Shown here one piece after another: positions 8,146 to 15,800 of a DNA stretch of 64,000 bases (its first letter is position 1; each line of letters begins with the position of its first letter). A program made the translations under genes and the position numbers. The notes under the pieces were generated by a model. That model worked only from the letters and a program-made list of their open reading frames with translations, was not told where the DNA came from and did no database searches. The stretch covers positions 59,302 to 123,301 of the forward strand of contig JAWKVW010000010.1 of the NCBI GenBank assembly GCA_041397845.1, in the 5' to 3' direction. The DNA is from JAKPQE01 sp041397845 (GTDB lineage Bacteria; Pseudomonadota; Alphaproteobacteria; Rhizobiales; JAKPQE01).

Positions 8146-10729
8146 TGACGATCCTTTGCGGGACCACGATGACCTTGCGCGGGGCGCGACCTTCGAGGAA
8201 ACGGGCGACGGCTTCAAGCGCGAGTGCCGCGCTCTCGATCTCAGCTTGCGAGGCATCGCGGGCGATTGTCAATTCGCCACGCTTCTTGCCGTTGACCTGC
8301 ACCGGCAGGACCATGGTGTCGTCGACGAGGAGCTCGGTCCGGACGACGGGCCAGGCTTCGCCGGCAACGAGGCTTTCATGGCCGAGAACATGCCAGCATT
8401 CCTCGGCAAAATGCGGCGTCATCGGCGCAATCACTCTGAGAAGAATGGCAAGCGCGTCACGCGCGGCGGCAGCAAGGCTCGCGTCGGCCTCAAGGGCATT
8501 GCCGGAAAGGGCATCGCCGAGCGTGTTGACGAACTCGTAGACCCGGGCAACGGCACGGTTGAAGCGCAGCTTCTCGATATCCTCCTCGACACCGGCGAGG
8601 GTGCGGTGGATCGCCTTCTCGAGGTCGACGGCAGCAGCGCCCGGTTCGGCGAAGTCGCCGGTGCTGCTTTCGGCGACGGTGCCGACCAGCCGCCAGAGAC
8701 GCTGGATGAAACGCCAGGCACCCTCGACGCCGGCATCGGTCCATTCGATGTCGCGGTCGGGCGGAGTGTCGGAGAGCATGAACCAGCGGGCGGTGTCGGC
8801 GCCGTAGGTCTCGATGATCCGGGTCGGGTCGACGACGTTCTTCTTCGACTTCGACATGGATTCGATCGGGCCGATGGTCACCGGTTCGCCGGAGGTGACG
8901 TGGAAGGCGCCGCCGTCGCGCTTGTCGACTTCCTCGGGGAACAGCCAGCGGCCGTCAGCGCCCTTGTAGGTCTCGTGGGTGACCATGCCCTGGGTGAAGA
9001 GGCCGGCGAACGGCTCGTCGAGCCCGACATGGCCGGTCATCTTCATGGCGCGGGTGAAGAAGCGCGAATAGAGCAGGTGCAGGATCGCGTGCTCGACGCC
9101 GCCGATATACTGGTCGACGGGAAGCCAGCCGTCGACGGCATCGCGCTCGGTCGGGCTGTCGGCGCGCGGTGCGGTGAAGCGGGCGAAATACCAGGACGAA
9201 TCAACGAAGGTGTCCATGGTGTCGGTTTCGCGGCGGGCCGGCTTGCCGCATTCCGGGCAATCGACATGCTTCCAGGTCGGGTGCCTGTCGAGCGGATTGC
9301 CGGGAACGTCGAAGCTGACGTCATCGGGCAACCGGACGGGCAGATCGGCGGCGGGAACCGGAACGACACCGCAATCGTCGCAGTGGATGACCGGGATCGG
9401 ACAGCCCCAGTAGCGCTGGCGGGAAATGCCCCAGTCGCGGAGACGGTAGTTGATTTCGCGAGCCGCCTGCGGTGCATCGTCGACGGTCTCGCGCTCGAGG
9501 CGGCCGGCGACCTCGTCCTTGGCGTCGGCAATCGCCATGCCGTCGAGGAAGCCGGAATTGAAGATGCGGCCATCGCCGGTGTAGGCCTCGTCGGCGACGG
9601 CGAAGGTTGCCGGGTCGGCGCCTTCCGGCAGCACGACGGGCACGACGCGAAGGCCGTATTTACGAGCAAAATCAAGGTCGCGCTGGTCATGCGCCGGGCA
9701 GCCGAAGATGGCGCCGGTGCCGTATTCCATGAGCACGAAATTGGCGACGTAGACGGGCAGCTCGACGCCGGCAAGGAACGGATGTTCAACGGTCAGGCCG
9801 GTGTTGAAGCCCTTCTTCTCGGCCTTGGCGATGGCTTCGGCGGAGGTGCCGGTCTGGCGACACTCGGCGATGAAGGCGGCGAGCTTCTCGTCCTTGGCGG
9901 CGAGGGCGGCCGAGAGCTTGTGGTCCGGCGACAGCGCCATGAAGGAGGCGCCGAACAGCGTGTCGGGCCGGGTGGTGAAGATCTCGAGGGAGGAGAAGTT
10001 CTCGGGAACCGGGAAGGCGAAGCGGAAGCGGATGCGCAGGCCTTCCGACCGGCCGATCCAGTTCTTCTGCATCAGGCGGACCTTCTCCGGCCAGCGGTCG
10101 AGACCGTCAAGGGCGGTGAGCAGGTCCTCGGAGAATTCGGTGATCTTGAAGAACCACTGGGTGAGCTCGCGGCTCTCGACGAGGGCGCCGGAGCGCCAGC
10201 CACGGCCGTCGATCACCTGCTCGTTGGCGAGCACGGTCTGGTCGACCGGGTCCCAGTTGACCTTCGACTGGCGGCGATAGGCAAGGCCGGCCTTGAGGAA
10301 GTCGAGGAAGAGCTTCTGCTGGCGATGGTAGTATTCCAGATCGCAGGTGGCGAACTCGCGTTCCCAGTCGATCGACAGGCCCATCTGCTTCAACTGGCCA
10401 CGCATGGTGGCGATATTCGAATAGGTCCAGTCCTTGGGATGAACCTTGTTCTGCATCGCGGCGTTCTCGGCCGGCATGCCGAAGGCGTCCCAGCCCATGG
10501 GGTGCAGCACGTTGAAGCCACGGGCGCGCTTGTAGCGCGCAACGACGTCACCCATGGTGTAGTTGCGCACATGGCCCATGTGGATGCGGCCGGAGGGGTA
10601 AGGAAACATCTCCAGCACGTAGTATTTCGGCCGGGGATCGTCGTTGGCGGTGCGGAAGATCGCGGCCTCGTTCCAGGCCTCCTGCCAACGAACTTCGGTT
10701 TCCTTTGCGTTGTAACGTTCGCTCGCCAT
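8132..10729 (-). CDS. leuS: Leucyl-tRNA synthetase
   Basis: An 865-residue class I aminoacyl-tRNA synthetase charging tRNA-Leu. The start is MASERYNAKETEVRWQEAW (ATG 10729); a longer upstream frame lacks conservation. The HIGH motif appears as GRIHMGHVRNYTMGD, the editing domain carries FTTRPDTLFGA, and the KMSKS loop is SMSKSKKNV. The zinc-site and anticodon-binding regions are present, and the protein ends VPQRIVNVVA. It is the first gene of a leuS-lptE-holA operon and is divergent from the PLP homeostasis gene, with about 180 bases between. Confidence 0.97.
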   Translation of the reverse strand: MASERYNAKETEVRWQEAWNEAAIFRTANDDPRPKYYVLEMFPYPSGRIHMGHVRNYTMGDVVARYKRARGFNVLHPMGWDAFGMPAENAAMQNKVHPKDWTYSNIATMRGQLKQMGLSIDWEREFATCDLEYYHRQQKLFLDFLKAGLAYRRQSKVNWDPVDQTVLANEQVIDGRGWRSGALVESRELTQWFFKITEFSEDLLTALDGLDRWPEKVRLMQKNWIGRSEGLRIRFRFAFPVPENFSSLEIFTTRPDTLFGASFMALSPDHKLSAALAAKDEKLAAFIAECRQTGTSAEAIAKAEKKGFNTGLTVEHPFLAGVELPVYVANFVLMEYGTGAIFGCPAHDQRDLDFARKYGLRVVPVVLPEGADPATFAVADEAYTGDGRIFNSGFLDGMAIADAKDEVAGRLERETVDDAPQAAREINYRLRDWGISRQRYWGCPIPVIHCDDCGVVPVPAADLPVRLPDDVSFDVPGNPLDRHPTWKHVDCPECGKPARRETDTMDTFVDSSWYFARFTAPRADSPTERDAVDGWLPVDQYIGGVEHAILHLLYSRFFTRAMKMTGHVGLDEPFAGLFTQGMVTHETYKGADGRWLFPEEVDKRDGGAFHVTSGEPVTIGPIESMSKSKKNVVDPTRIIETYGADTARWFMLSDTPPDRDIEWTDAGVEGAWRFIQRLWRLVGTVAESSTGDFAEPGAAAVDLEKAIHRTLAGVEEDIEKLRFNRAVARVYEFVNTLGDALSGNALEADASLAAAARDALAILLRVIAPMTPHFAEECWHVLGHESLVAGEAWPVVRTELLVDDTMVLPVQVNGKKRGELTIARDASQAEIESAALALEAVARFLEGRAPRKVIVVPQRIVNVVA

Positions 10730-10906
10730 GCGCCTTAGGTCCGATTCGCAAATGAAACGACGCTCCGCCGCCGGCGGAACGGCGCGACCTTCACCAGAAA
10801 AGCCCTTGCCGGTCAACCGCAAAGAGGCCGAAAACGGCCGTTCCGCGTTGCGGCGCAAGGACCGGGATGCATAATGCCGGCAACAGTTTCACCGGATCTG
10901 GGCAGC

Positions 10907-11578
10907 ATGACGGCGACCGAAAATCTCAAGGAAATCCAGTCGCGGATCGCGGCAGCGGCGCTTGCGGCGGGACGCAAGGGCGAGGCGGTGACGCTTGTCG
11001 CCGTCTCCAAGACGTTCGCGGCCGACGATATCCGGCCGGTGATTGCGGCCGGGCAGCGGGTTTTCGGCGAGAACCGGGTGCAGGAAGCACAAGGGAAATG
11101 GCCGATGCTCGCCGCCGAGACAGCGGGGATCGAGCTGCATCTCATCGGCCCGCTGCAGTCGAACAAGGCGCGCGAAGCGGTCGAGCTGTTCGATGTCATC
11201 GAGACCATCGATCGCGACAAGATTGCCGCGGCGATCGCCGCCGAGATCGCCCGGCAGGGCAAGACGCCGAAACTCTTCGTCCAGGTCAACACCGGAGCCG
11301 AGCCGCAGAAGGCGGGCGTTCTGCCGCAGGAGGCGGCCGCGTTCGTCGAGCGCTGCCGCAGCGTGCATGGTCTCTCGATTGCCGGCCTGATGTGCATTCC
11401 GCCATTCGAGGACGCGCCGGCGCCGCATTTCGCGCTGCTTCGCAAGCTTGCCGGAGAAGCGGGCGTCGCTGAGCTGTCGATGGGCATGAGCGACGACTTC
11501 GAGACGGCGATCCATCAGGGCGCGACGTTCGTGCGGGTCGGCAGCGCGATCTTCGGGACGCGGCCGAAGCCGGTCTAG
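10907..11578 (+). CDS. YggS-family pyridoxal phosphate homeostasis protein
   Basis: A PLP-binding protein with a type III fold (alanine racemase-like barrel) but no known catalysis; it buffers free PLP. The family signatures are LVAVSKTF with the PLP lysine, FGENRVQEAQGKW, HLIGPLQSNKAREA, LFVQVNTGAEPQKAG, GLMCIPP, and the phosphate site MGMSDDFETAIHQG plus VRVGSAIFGTR. Start is uncertain: ATG 10907 gives 223 residues, close to the family size, while ATG 10874 would add 11. Confidence 0.93.
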   Translation: MTATENLKEIQSRIAAAALAAGRKGEAVTLVAVSKTFAADDIRPVIAAGQRVFGENRVQEAQGKWPMLAAETAGIELHLIGPLQSNKAREAVELFDVIETIDRDKIAAAIAAEIARQGKTPKLFVQVNTGAEPQKAGVLPQEAAAFVERCRSVHGLSIAGLMCIPPFEDAPAPHFALLRKLAGEAGVAELSMGMSDDFETAIHQGATFVRVGSAIFGTRPKPV

Positions 11579-11588
11579 ATGGCCGGGC

Positions 11589-12131
11589 TCACGGGATGGA
11601 AATCACGTCGCCGGTGGAAAGACGGGCGAGAAGCCATTCGAGGTCGGGCCTTGCGAGGGCGAGGCAGCCTTCCGTCGCAGCAAAGCCGGGCCGGGCGAGA
11701 TGCATGAAAATGGCGCTGCCGGCGCCGCGTTTGCGCTCACTGATGTTGTGATCGAGCACGACGACGATGTCGTAGACGGCATCATCGCGCCAGAGGCGCT
11801 CGTGCGAGGCGGGATAGGGCAGGGGGACGGGGCGATTGTAGTTGCGATCGCCGGGGGCATCGCACCAGCCGTCCTGGGGCAGGATGGCGCGGACGGGCAG
11901 GCCGGTCATCGGCCGCCGGCCATGGTCCGGGCGCCAGAGAACCTCCAATACCGAAAGATTGCCGCGCGGTGTCGCGCCGTCGCCTTCCCGCTTCATCGAC
12001 GAGATGCCGGCGCGGCCGATGGCGCAGGGCAGCGTGCGGCCGAAGGCGGTCAGCAATCCATGATGCGGCACGGCGCCGGGGCGTCGATGCAGGACCGCTG
12101 CCGGGCTTGCCGGGGTCTTTCGGTCCGTCAT
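11589..12131 (-). CDS. L,D-transpeptidase (YkuD-domain) family protein
   Basis: A 180-residue protein of the YkuD-like family that usually cross-links or edits peptidoglycan. It has REGDGATPRG, then the DRNYNRP...YPASHERLWR segment, SAIFMHLARPG with the active-site His, and TEGCLALARPDLEWLL with the catalytic Cys. No signal peptide is obvious, which is usual for this short alphaproteobacterial group and leaves its export route unclear. The gene is divergent from the cenR-like regulator 195 bases away. Shared control of an envelope enzyme by an envelope regulator is possible but not shown. Confidence 0.85.
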   Translation of the reverse strand: MTDRKTPASPAAVLHRRPGAVPHHGLLTAFGRTLPCAIGRAGISSMKREGDGATPRGNLSVLEVLWRPDHGRRPMTGLPVRAILPQDGWCDAPGDRNYNRPVPLPYPASHERLWRDDAVYDIVVVLDHNISERKRGAGSAIFMHLARPGFAATEGCLALARPDLEWLLARLSTGDVISIP

Positions 12132-12325
12132 CGCTGTCTCCGCCGGTTCCGTCCCATCAGGCTAACGCAGCCGAGCTTGCGGCGGAAGCCGGGATGAAGA
12201 AAGCGAGGGATGGCCAAGGCCATGGCGGCCGATGCATAATGCCGGCCGACGATCTGTCACCGGGCGGGGGGCGATTTGCCTGGCTTTCGACATGATGCCG
12301 GCACGGCATGCTTTTGGGAGGTGAA

Positions 12326-13009
12326 ATGACGGCAAGGCGAATCCTGCTCGTCGACGACGACACGGAACTGCGGCAGGCGCTCGTCGAACAGCTCGCGCTC
12401 TATGACGAGTTCGAGACTGTCGACCTCGACAGTGCGACCAAGGCGGTCCAGTTTGCCAAGAACGACCACGCCGACCTCGTCGTCATGGATGTCGGCCTGC
12501 CGGACATGGACGGTCGCGAGGCGGTGAAGCTCATCCGCAAGAACGGCTTCAAGGCGCCGATCATCATGCTGACCGGGCACACGACCGATTCCGATACGAT
12601 CCTCGGGCTCGAGGCGGGGGCGAACGACTACGTCACCAAGCCGTTCCGGTTCGCGGTGCTTCTGGCCCGCGTGCGGGCGCAGCTTCGCCAGCACGAGCAG
12701 AGCGAGGATGCCGTCTTTTCCATCGGCCCCTACAGTTTCCGTCCGAGTGCCAAGGTTCTTCTCGACGAGAAGGGCGCGAAGATCCGGCTGACGGAAAAGG
12801 AAACGGCGATCCTGAAGTTCCTCTACCGGGCTGGCGAGAAGGTCATCGGCCGCGATGTTCTCCTGCATGAGGTGTGGGGCTACAATTCCGGCGTGACGAC
12901 GCATACGCTCGAAACGCATATCTACCGGCTGCGCCAGAAGATCGAACGCGATCCTTCCAACGCGGAGTTGCTGGTGACGGAGTCGGGCGGCTACAAGCTT
13001 GTGCCGTAG
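12326..13009 (+). CDS. cenR: OmpR-family response regulator, CenR-like
   Basis: A 227-residue two-component regulator. The receiver has LLVDDDTELRQALVEQL with the acidic pocket, phospho-acceptor Asp in VVMDVGLPDMDGREAV, MLTGH and YVTKPF. A winged helix follows: IRLTEKETAILKFLYRAG, VIGRDVLLHEVWGYNSGVTT, then THTLETHIYRLRQKIERDP and ESGGYKLVP. This sequence type matches the cell-envelope regulator CenR of Caulobacter and Brucella as I remember it. The symbol rests on that resemblance, and no partner kinase is in the window. Start ATG 12326 is preceded by a strong Shine-Dalgarno, GGGAGGTGA; the ATG at 12308 lies upstream of it. Confidence 0.88.
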   Translation: MTARRILLVDDDTELRQALVEQLALYDEFETVDLDSATKAVQFAKNDHADLVVMDVGLPDMDGREAVKLIRKNGFKAPIIMLTGHTTDSDTILGLEAGANDYVTKPFRFAVLLARVRAQLRQHEQSEDAVFSIGPYSFRPSAKVLLDEKGAKIRLTEKETAILKFLYRAGEKVIGRDVLLHEVWGYNSGVTTHTLETHIYRLRQKIERDPSNAELLVTESGGYKLVP

Positions 13010-13102
13010 ACGTTGCGGCTCGGCTGCAGGGCCGGGAATTGTTGATGGGTTCGCCGGGGGCAAGGTCTTTCCGCCGCCGGCGCCGGGGATTACGACCGCC
13101 AT

Positions 13103-13564
13103 ATGAGTCTCGACCGCGATATCGCCATTCTGAAAAAGGTGCCGCTTTTTGCCGATCTCACCGGCGAGCAGATCCGTCTCATTGCCTTTTCGGCCGAGCC
13201 GCAGCGGCTTGGCGACGGGGCCGTGCTGTTTCGGGAGGGCGAGCGGGCCGAGTCCGGCTATGTCGTGTCGAACGGGACGGTCGTCGTTTCGACAGCACAA
13301 GACGAGGATGGCGAACTGATCGCCGGGCCCGGCAGCCTGCTCGGCGAGACGGCGCTGCTGATGGAAACCGAGCGGCCGGCAACGGCGGTGGCGCGCGGGC
13401 CGGTGGAGGTCATCCGGGTCCGCCGGGCGCTGTTTCAGCGGATGATGGACGAATATCCCGATATCGCGGTGCGCATCCGCGACCGGCTGGCGGAACGGCT
13501 GCGCCTTGCCGGGGCGGAACTCAGCCGCGTCGAGCTGCGCCTGACGCTTCTCGGCGACGACTGA
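13103..13564 (+). CDS. Stand-alone cyclic-nucleotide-binding (Crp-like) domain protein
   Basis: A 153-residue protein made of one cNMP-binding beta-roll and little else. VPLFADLTGEQIRLIAFSAE opens the domain, the phosphate-binding cassette is about GSLLGETALLMETERPATAV, and a helix ending in DRLAERLRLAG closes it. The Crp/Fnr helix-turn-helix is absent, so it is not a classical transcription factor. It may act as a sensor or partner protein. The cassette has E in the sugar-binding position and the run ERPATAVA. It follows the cenR-like gene on the same strand and converges on xthA. Confidence 0.85.
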   Translation: MSLDRDIAILKKVPLFADLTGEQIRLIAFSAEPQRLGDGAVLFREGERAESGYVVSNGTVVVSTAQDEDGELIAGPGSLLGETALLMETERPATAVARGPVEVIRVRRALFQRMMDEYPDIAVRIRDRLAERLRLAGAELSRVELRLTLLGDD

Positions 13565-13618
13565 GCCATCCAGTTTTCAGGGCGAATGCCGCCGGCCGCA
13601 CTTGTGCGTTCAACCGGA

Positions 13619-14419
13619 TCAGTCGAGTTCGGCGATGACCGGCACGTGATCGGACGGCCGCTCCCAGCCACGCGCCTCCGACAGGACGCGGATCGCCGCA
13701 ATCGCCGGATCAAGCGAAGCCGTTGCCCAGACATGGTCGAGGCGGCGGCCGCGATCAGCCTTCTGCCAGTCCTTGGCGCGATAGCTCCACCACGTGTAGA
13801 GCTTTTCCTCCGGCGGCACGAAGCGGCGCATCACATCGACGAGGCCGCCGGCATTGCGGGCCTCTTCCAGCTTTTCCGTCTCGATCGGCGTATGACTGAC
13901 GACTTTCAGGAGCTGGCGATGGGACCAGACGTCGTGTTCCAGCGGCGCGACGTTGAGGTCGCCGACAACGAGGGCGCGGCGCGCGCCGGCATGGGTGGCA
14001 AGGAATGTCCGGAATTCGTCCAGAAAGCCGAGCTTGTGGGCGAACTTGTCGTTGATCCCGGGATCGGGCTCGTCGCCACCGGCGGGAATGTAGAAATTGT
14101 GCAGGTCAAAGCTGCCGCCGGCATGGTCGAAGCGGGCGGCGATGTGGCGGGCATCGTCCTTGTCGCAGAAGCCCTCCACCCACGAGGTCTCGAACGGCTG
14201 GCGCGAGACGATGGCAACGCCGTGATAGCCCTTCTGGCCGTTGACGGCGATGTGGCGGTAGCCAAGGTCGGTGAAGGCGCGCGAGGGGAACTGGTCGTTG
14301 CTGCACTTGATTTCCTGCAGGCAGAGGACGTCCGGTGCCTGCTCGTCGGCGAGCTTGCCGATGAGGTCGATGCGAAGCCGAACCGAATTGATGTTCCAGG
14401 TGGCGATGCGCAGGGGCAT
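13619..14419 (-). CDS. xthA: Exodeoxyribonuclease III
   Basis: A 266-residue AP endonuclease/3'-5' exonuclease of base-excision repair. Motifs in order are IATWNINSVRLR, LCLQEIKC (metal-binding Glu), GYHGVAIVSR, NFYIPAGG, LVVGDLNVAP, YTWWSYR, RLDHVWAT, and the catalytic SDHVPVIAEL at the C-terminus. Start ATG 14419 follows a GGAAGAACC ribosome site; the frame upstream to 14713 is non-coding in character. The upstream gap to lolA is unusually long (about 600 bases). Confidence 0.95.
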   Translation of the reverse strand: MPLRIATWNINSVRLRIDLIGKLADEQAPDVLCLQEIKCSNDQFPSRAFTDLGYRHIAVNGQKGYHGVAIVSRQPFETSWVEGFCDKDDARHIAARFDHAGGSFDLHNFYIPAGGDEPDPGINDKFAHKLGFLDEFRTFLATHAGARRALVVGDLNVAPLEHDVWSHRQLLKVVSHTPIETEKLEEARNAGGLVDVMRRFVPPEEKLYTWWSYRAKDWQKADRGRRLDHVWATASLDPAIAAIRVLSEARGWERPSDHVPVIAELD

Positions 14420-15022
14420 TGGTTCTTCCAGGCTGATGATCCGGGGCGAGCCTATACGGCGGCCGGGCCGACCGAAAGCCCCGCCGGCTGCAGAAAAGGC
14501 GGCGCAGAGGATGCGGCCGGCGACGACATCGGGGTCCTGAAACGAATAGCGCCCAGTCCCGGGGGAGAGACTGGGCGCTGCGCCTGTCGCGCTCGAGCGC
14601 TGGGAGGGAAAGCCAGCGCCGGCAGAACCGTCCTCGGCGAGACGGGGGGCACTACCGATTGGTGGGCGGCCCTGCCTGTAGGCTTGAATTGGGATTCCAT
14701 AATTCCGATTCAAGGCCCGATGGCGTTATCTTTTCAAAAATATTCCAATGTGCAATCGCAAATTCACATGCGGTCTGGCAGCCCGCGTCGCCGTCAACGC
14801 TGCAATGCGTCACGGGCCATCCAGCCGCTTCATTTTCCGGCAAAGAAATTCGCCTGAAACGTCCGCAACTTAGAATGCGAAGCATTGTCAGAAAGGATTG
14901 GCAAAAGCGCCGTCTTAGCAATTTGTTGATATCGTTTGGAAGAACCGTCCGGAACAGCAAACGGGCGCCGTTTCCGGCAGCCCGCACCAATCACTTCCGG
15001 TCGGGCCGATTCGGCCAATCGG
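14420..15022. other. 600-base gap between xthA and lolA with two hairpins, no gene recognised
   Basis: No convincing coding region is seen. A perfect 11-bp hairpin lies at 14548-14579 (AGCGCCCAGTC / GACTGGGCGCT, 10-base loop) with no T-run on either side. A second inverted repeat lies at 14683-14714 (CTTGAATTGG / CCGATTCAAG, one mismatch, 12-base loop), followed by an A/T-rich stretch to about 14780. These could belong to the 5' region of xthA or to a small RNA; neither is supported beyond the structure itself. Confidence 0.5.
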
Positions 15023-15667
15023 TCAGCGGCGATAGTGATCGATCCAGAACAGGCCGGGATCAACCGACTTGCCGGTCTCGATATTGTAGAGGGCGACGGA
15101 GGTTTCCTGGCCCTGGGCGTCGGTCACCGTCCACTGGCGCAGCTCGAAGGTCGCCGCGTCGAACAGCAGCTTGATCTTGCCGGTGCCGAGGGGCGTCTTC
15201 TCCTCGACGACGACGGCGGACATGTCGTTCTCGCTGTAGACGTCGAGCACCTTCGAATCGCGTTCGAGGTCGGCTTTCTCGGAGACGAGGAAGCGCAGCG
15301 GCGTCTGGTTCAGCGGATAAAGGTCCTGGGTCTTCAGTTTCTTGTCACGGATGACCACGGCCTTGCCATCGGCGACGATCTCGACGCGTACCGGCGGATT
15401 GTAGCGGAACAGCAGGCGGCCCGGGCGGCTGATGATGAAGGTGCCCTCGACGCGCTGGCCGTCGGGTCCGACCTGCACGAACTCGCCCTGCATCGTGGTG
15501 ATCGAGTTGATGTAGGAGCTGGCCCGGGAGATGACTGCTTCCTGATCGGGCGCGAAGGCGGCGCCAAGGGGCGTCGGCACGGCCGCGGTGGCCACGGCGG
15601 CGGTGACGGCAAGGGCGGCGGCAAGGCTGCGCAGGCGGGTCTTCAGGGGCATGTTTCGCTCGGTCAT
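15023..15667 (-). CDS. lolA: LolA-type outer-membrane lipoprotein carrier protein
   Basis: A 214-residue periplasmic protein with an N-terminal signal segment (LRSLAAALAVTAAVATAAV) and the LolA/YhjD fold. Signatures are YINSITTMQGEFVQVGPDG, GRLLFRYNPPVRVEIVADG, and YPLNQTPLRFLV, with SVALYNIETGKSVDPGLFWI at the end. It chaperones lipoproteins from the inner to the outer membrane. In this order (aminotransferase-ftsK-lolA) it is the last gene. ftsK ends 134 bases upstream. Confidence 0.9.
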   Translation of the reverse strand: MTERNMPLKTRLRSLAAALAVTAAVATAAVPTPLGAAFAPDQEAVISRASSYINSITTMQGEFVQVGPDGQRVEGTFIISRPGRLLFRYNPPVRVEIVADGKAVVIRDKKLKTQDLYPLNQTPLRFLVSEKADLERDSKVLDVYSENDMSAVVVEEKTPLGTGKIKLLFDAATFELRQWTVTDAQGQETSVALYNIETGKSVDPGLFWIDHYRR

Positions 15668-15800
15668 GGGCTCGGCCTCGAATGGCGTATCGGTTCGGCC
15701 CGGCATCAACGGCCGGGCGCCTTCGTTCGGTCGACCGGCTGGCTGATAGACGCGGTTCATGGCGAAACCGCGACGCCGGCCGGTGCTCCTTGACGCAATA

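Noticed and set aside
7943..10738. A 931-codon open frame on the plus strand opposite leuS
   Set aside because: It is an antisense shadow produced by high-GC codon bias. It has no recognisable motif, while the minus strand encodes a complete leucyl-tRNA synthetase.
10861..12250. The same GATGCATAATGCCGG 15-mer at about 10866 and 12232
   Set aside because: It is two copies only, one of them covering the alternative yggS start, with no dyad symmetry and no third copy seen. It is probably chance or a shared -10-like sequence.
14548..14579. A perfect 11-bp hairpin considered as a terminator
   Set aside because: There is no T-run after the stem on either strand and no gene ends beside it. It is kept only as an unexplained structure.
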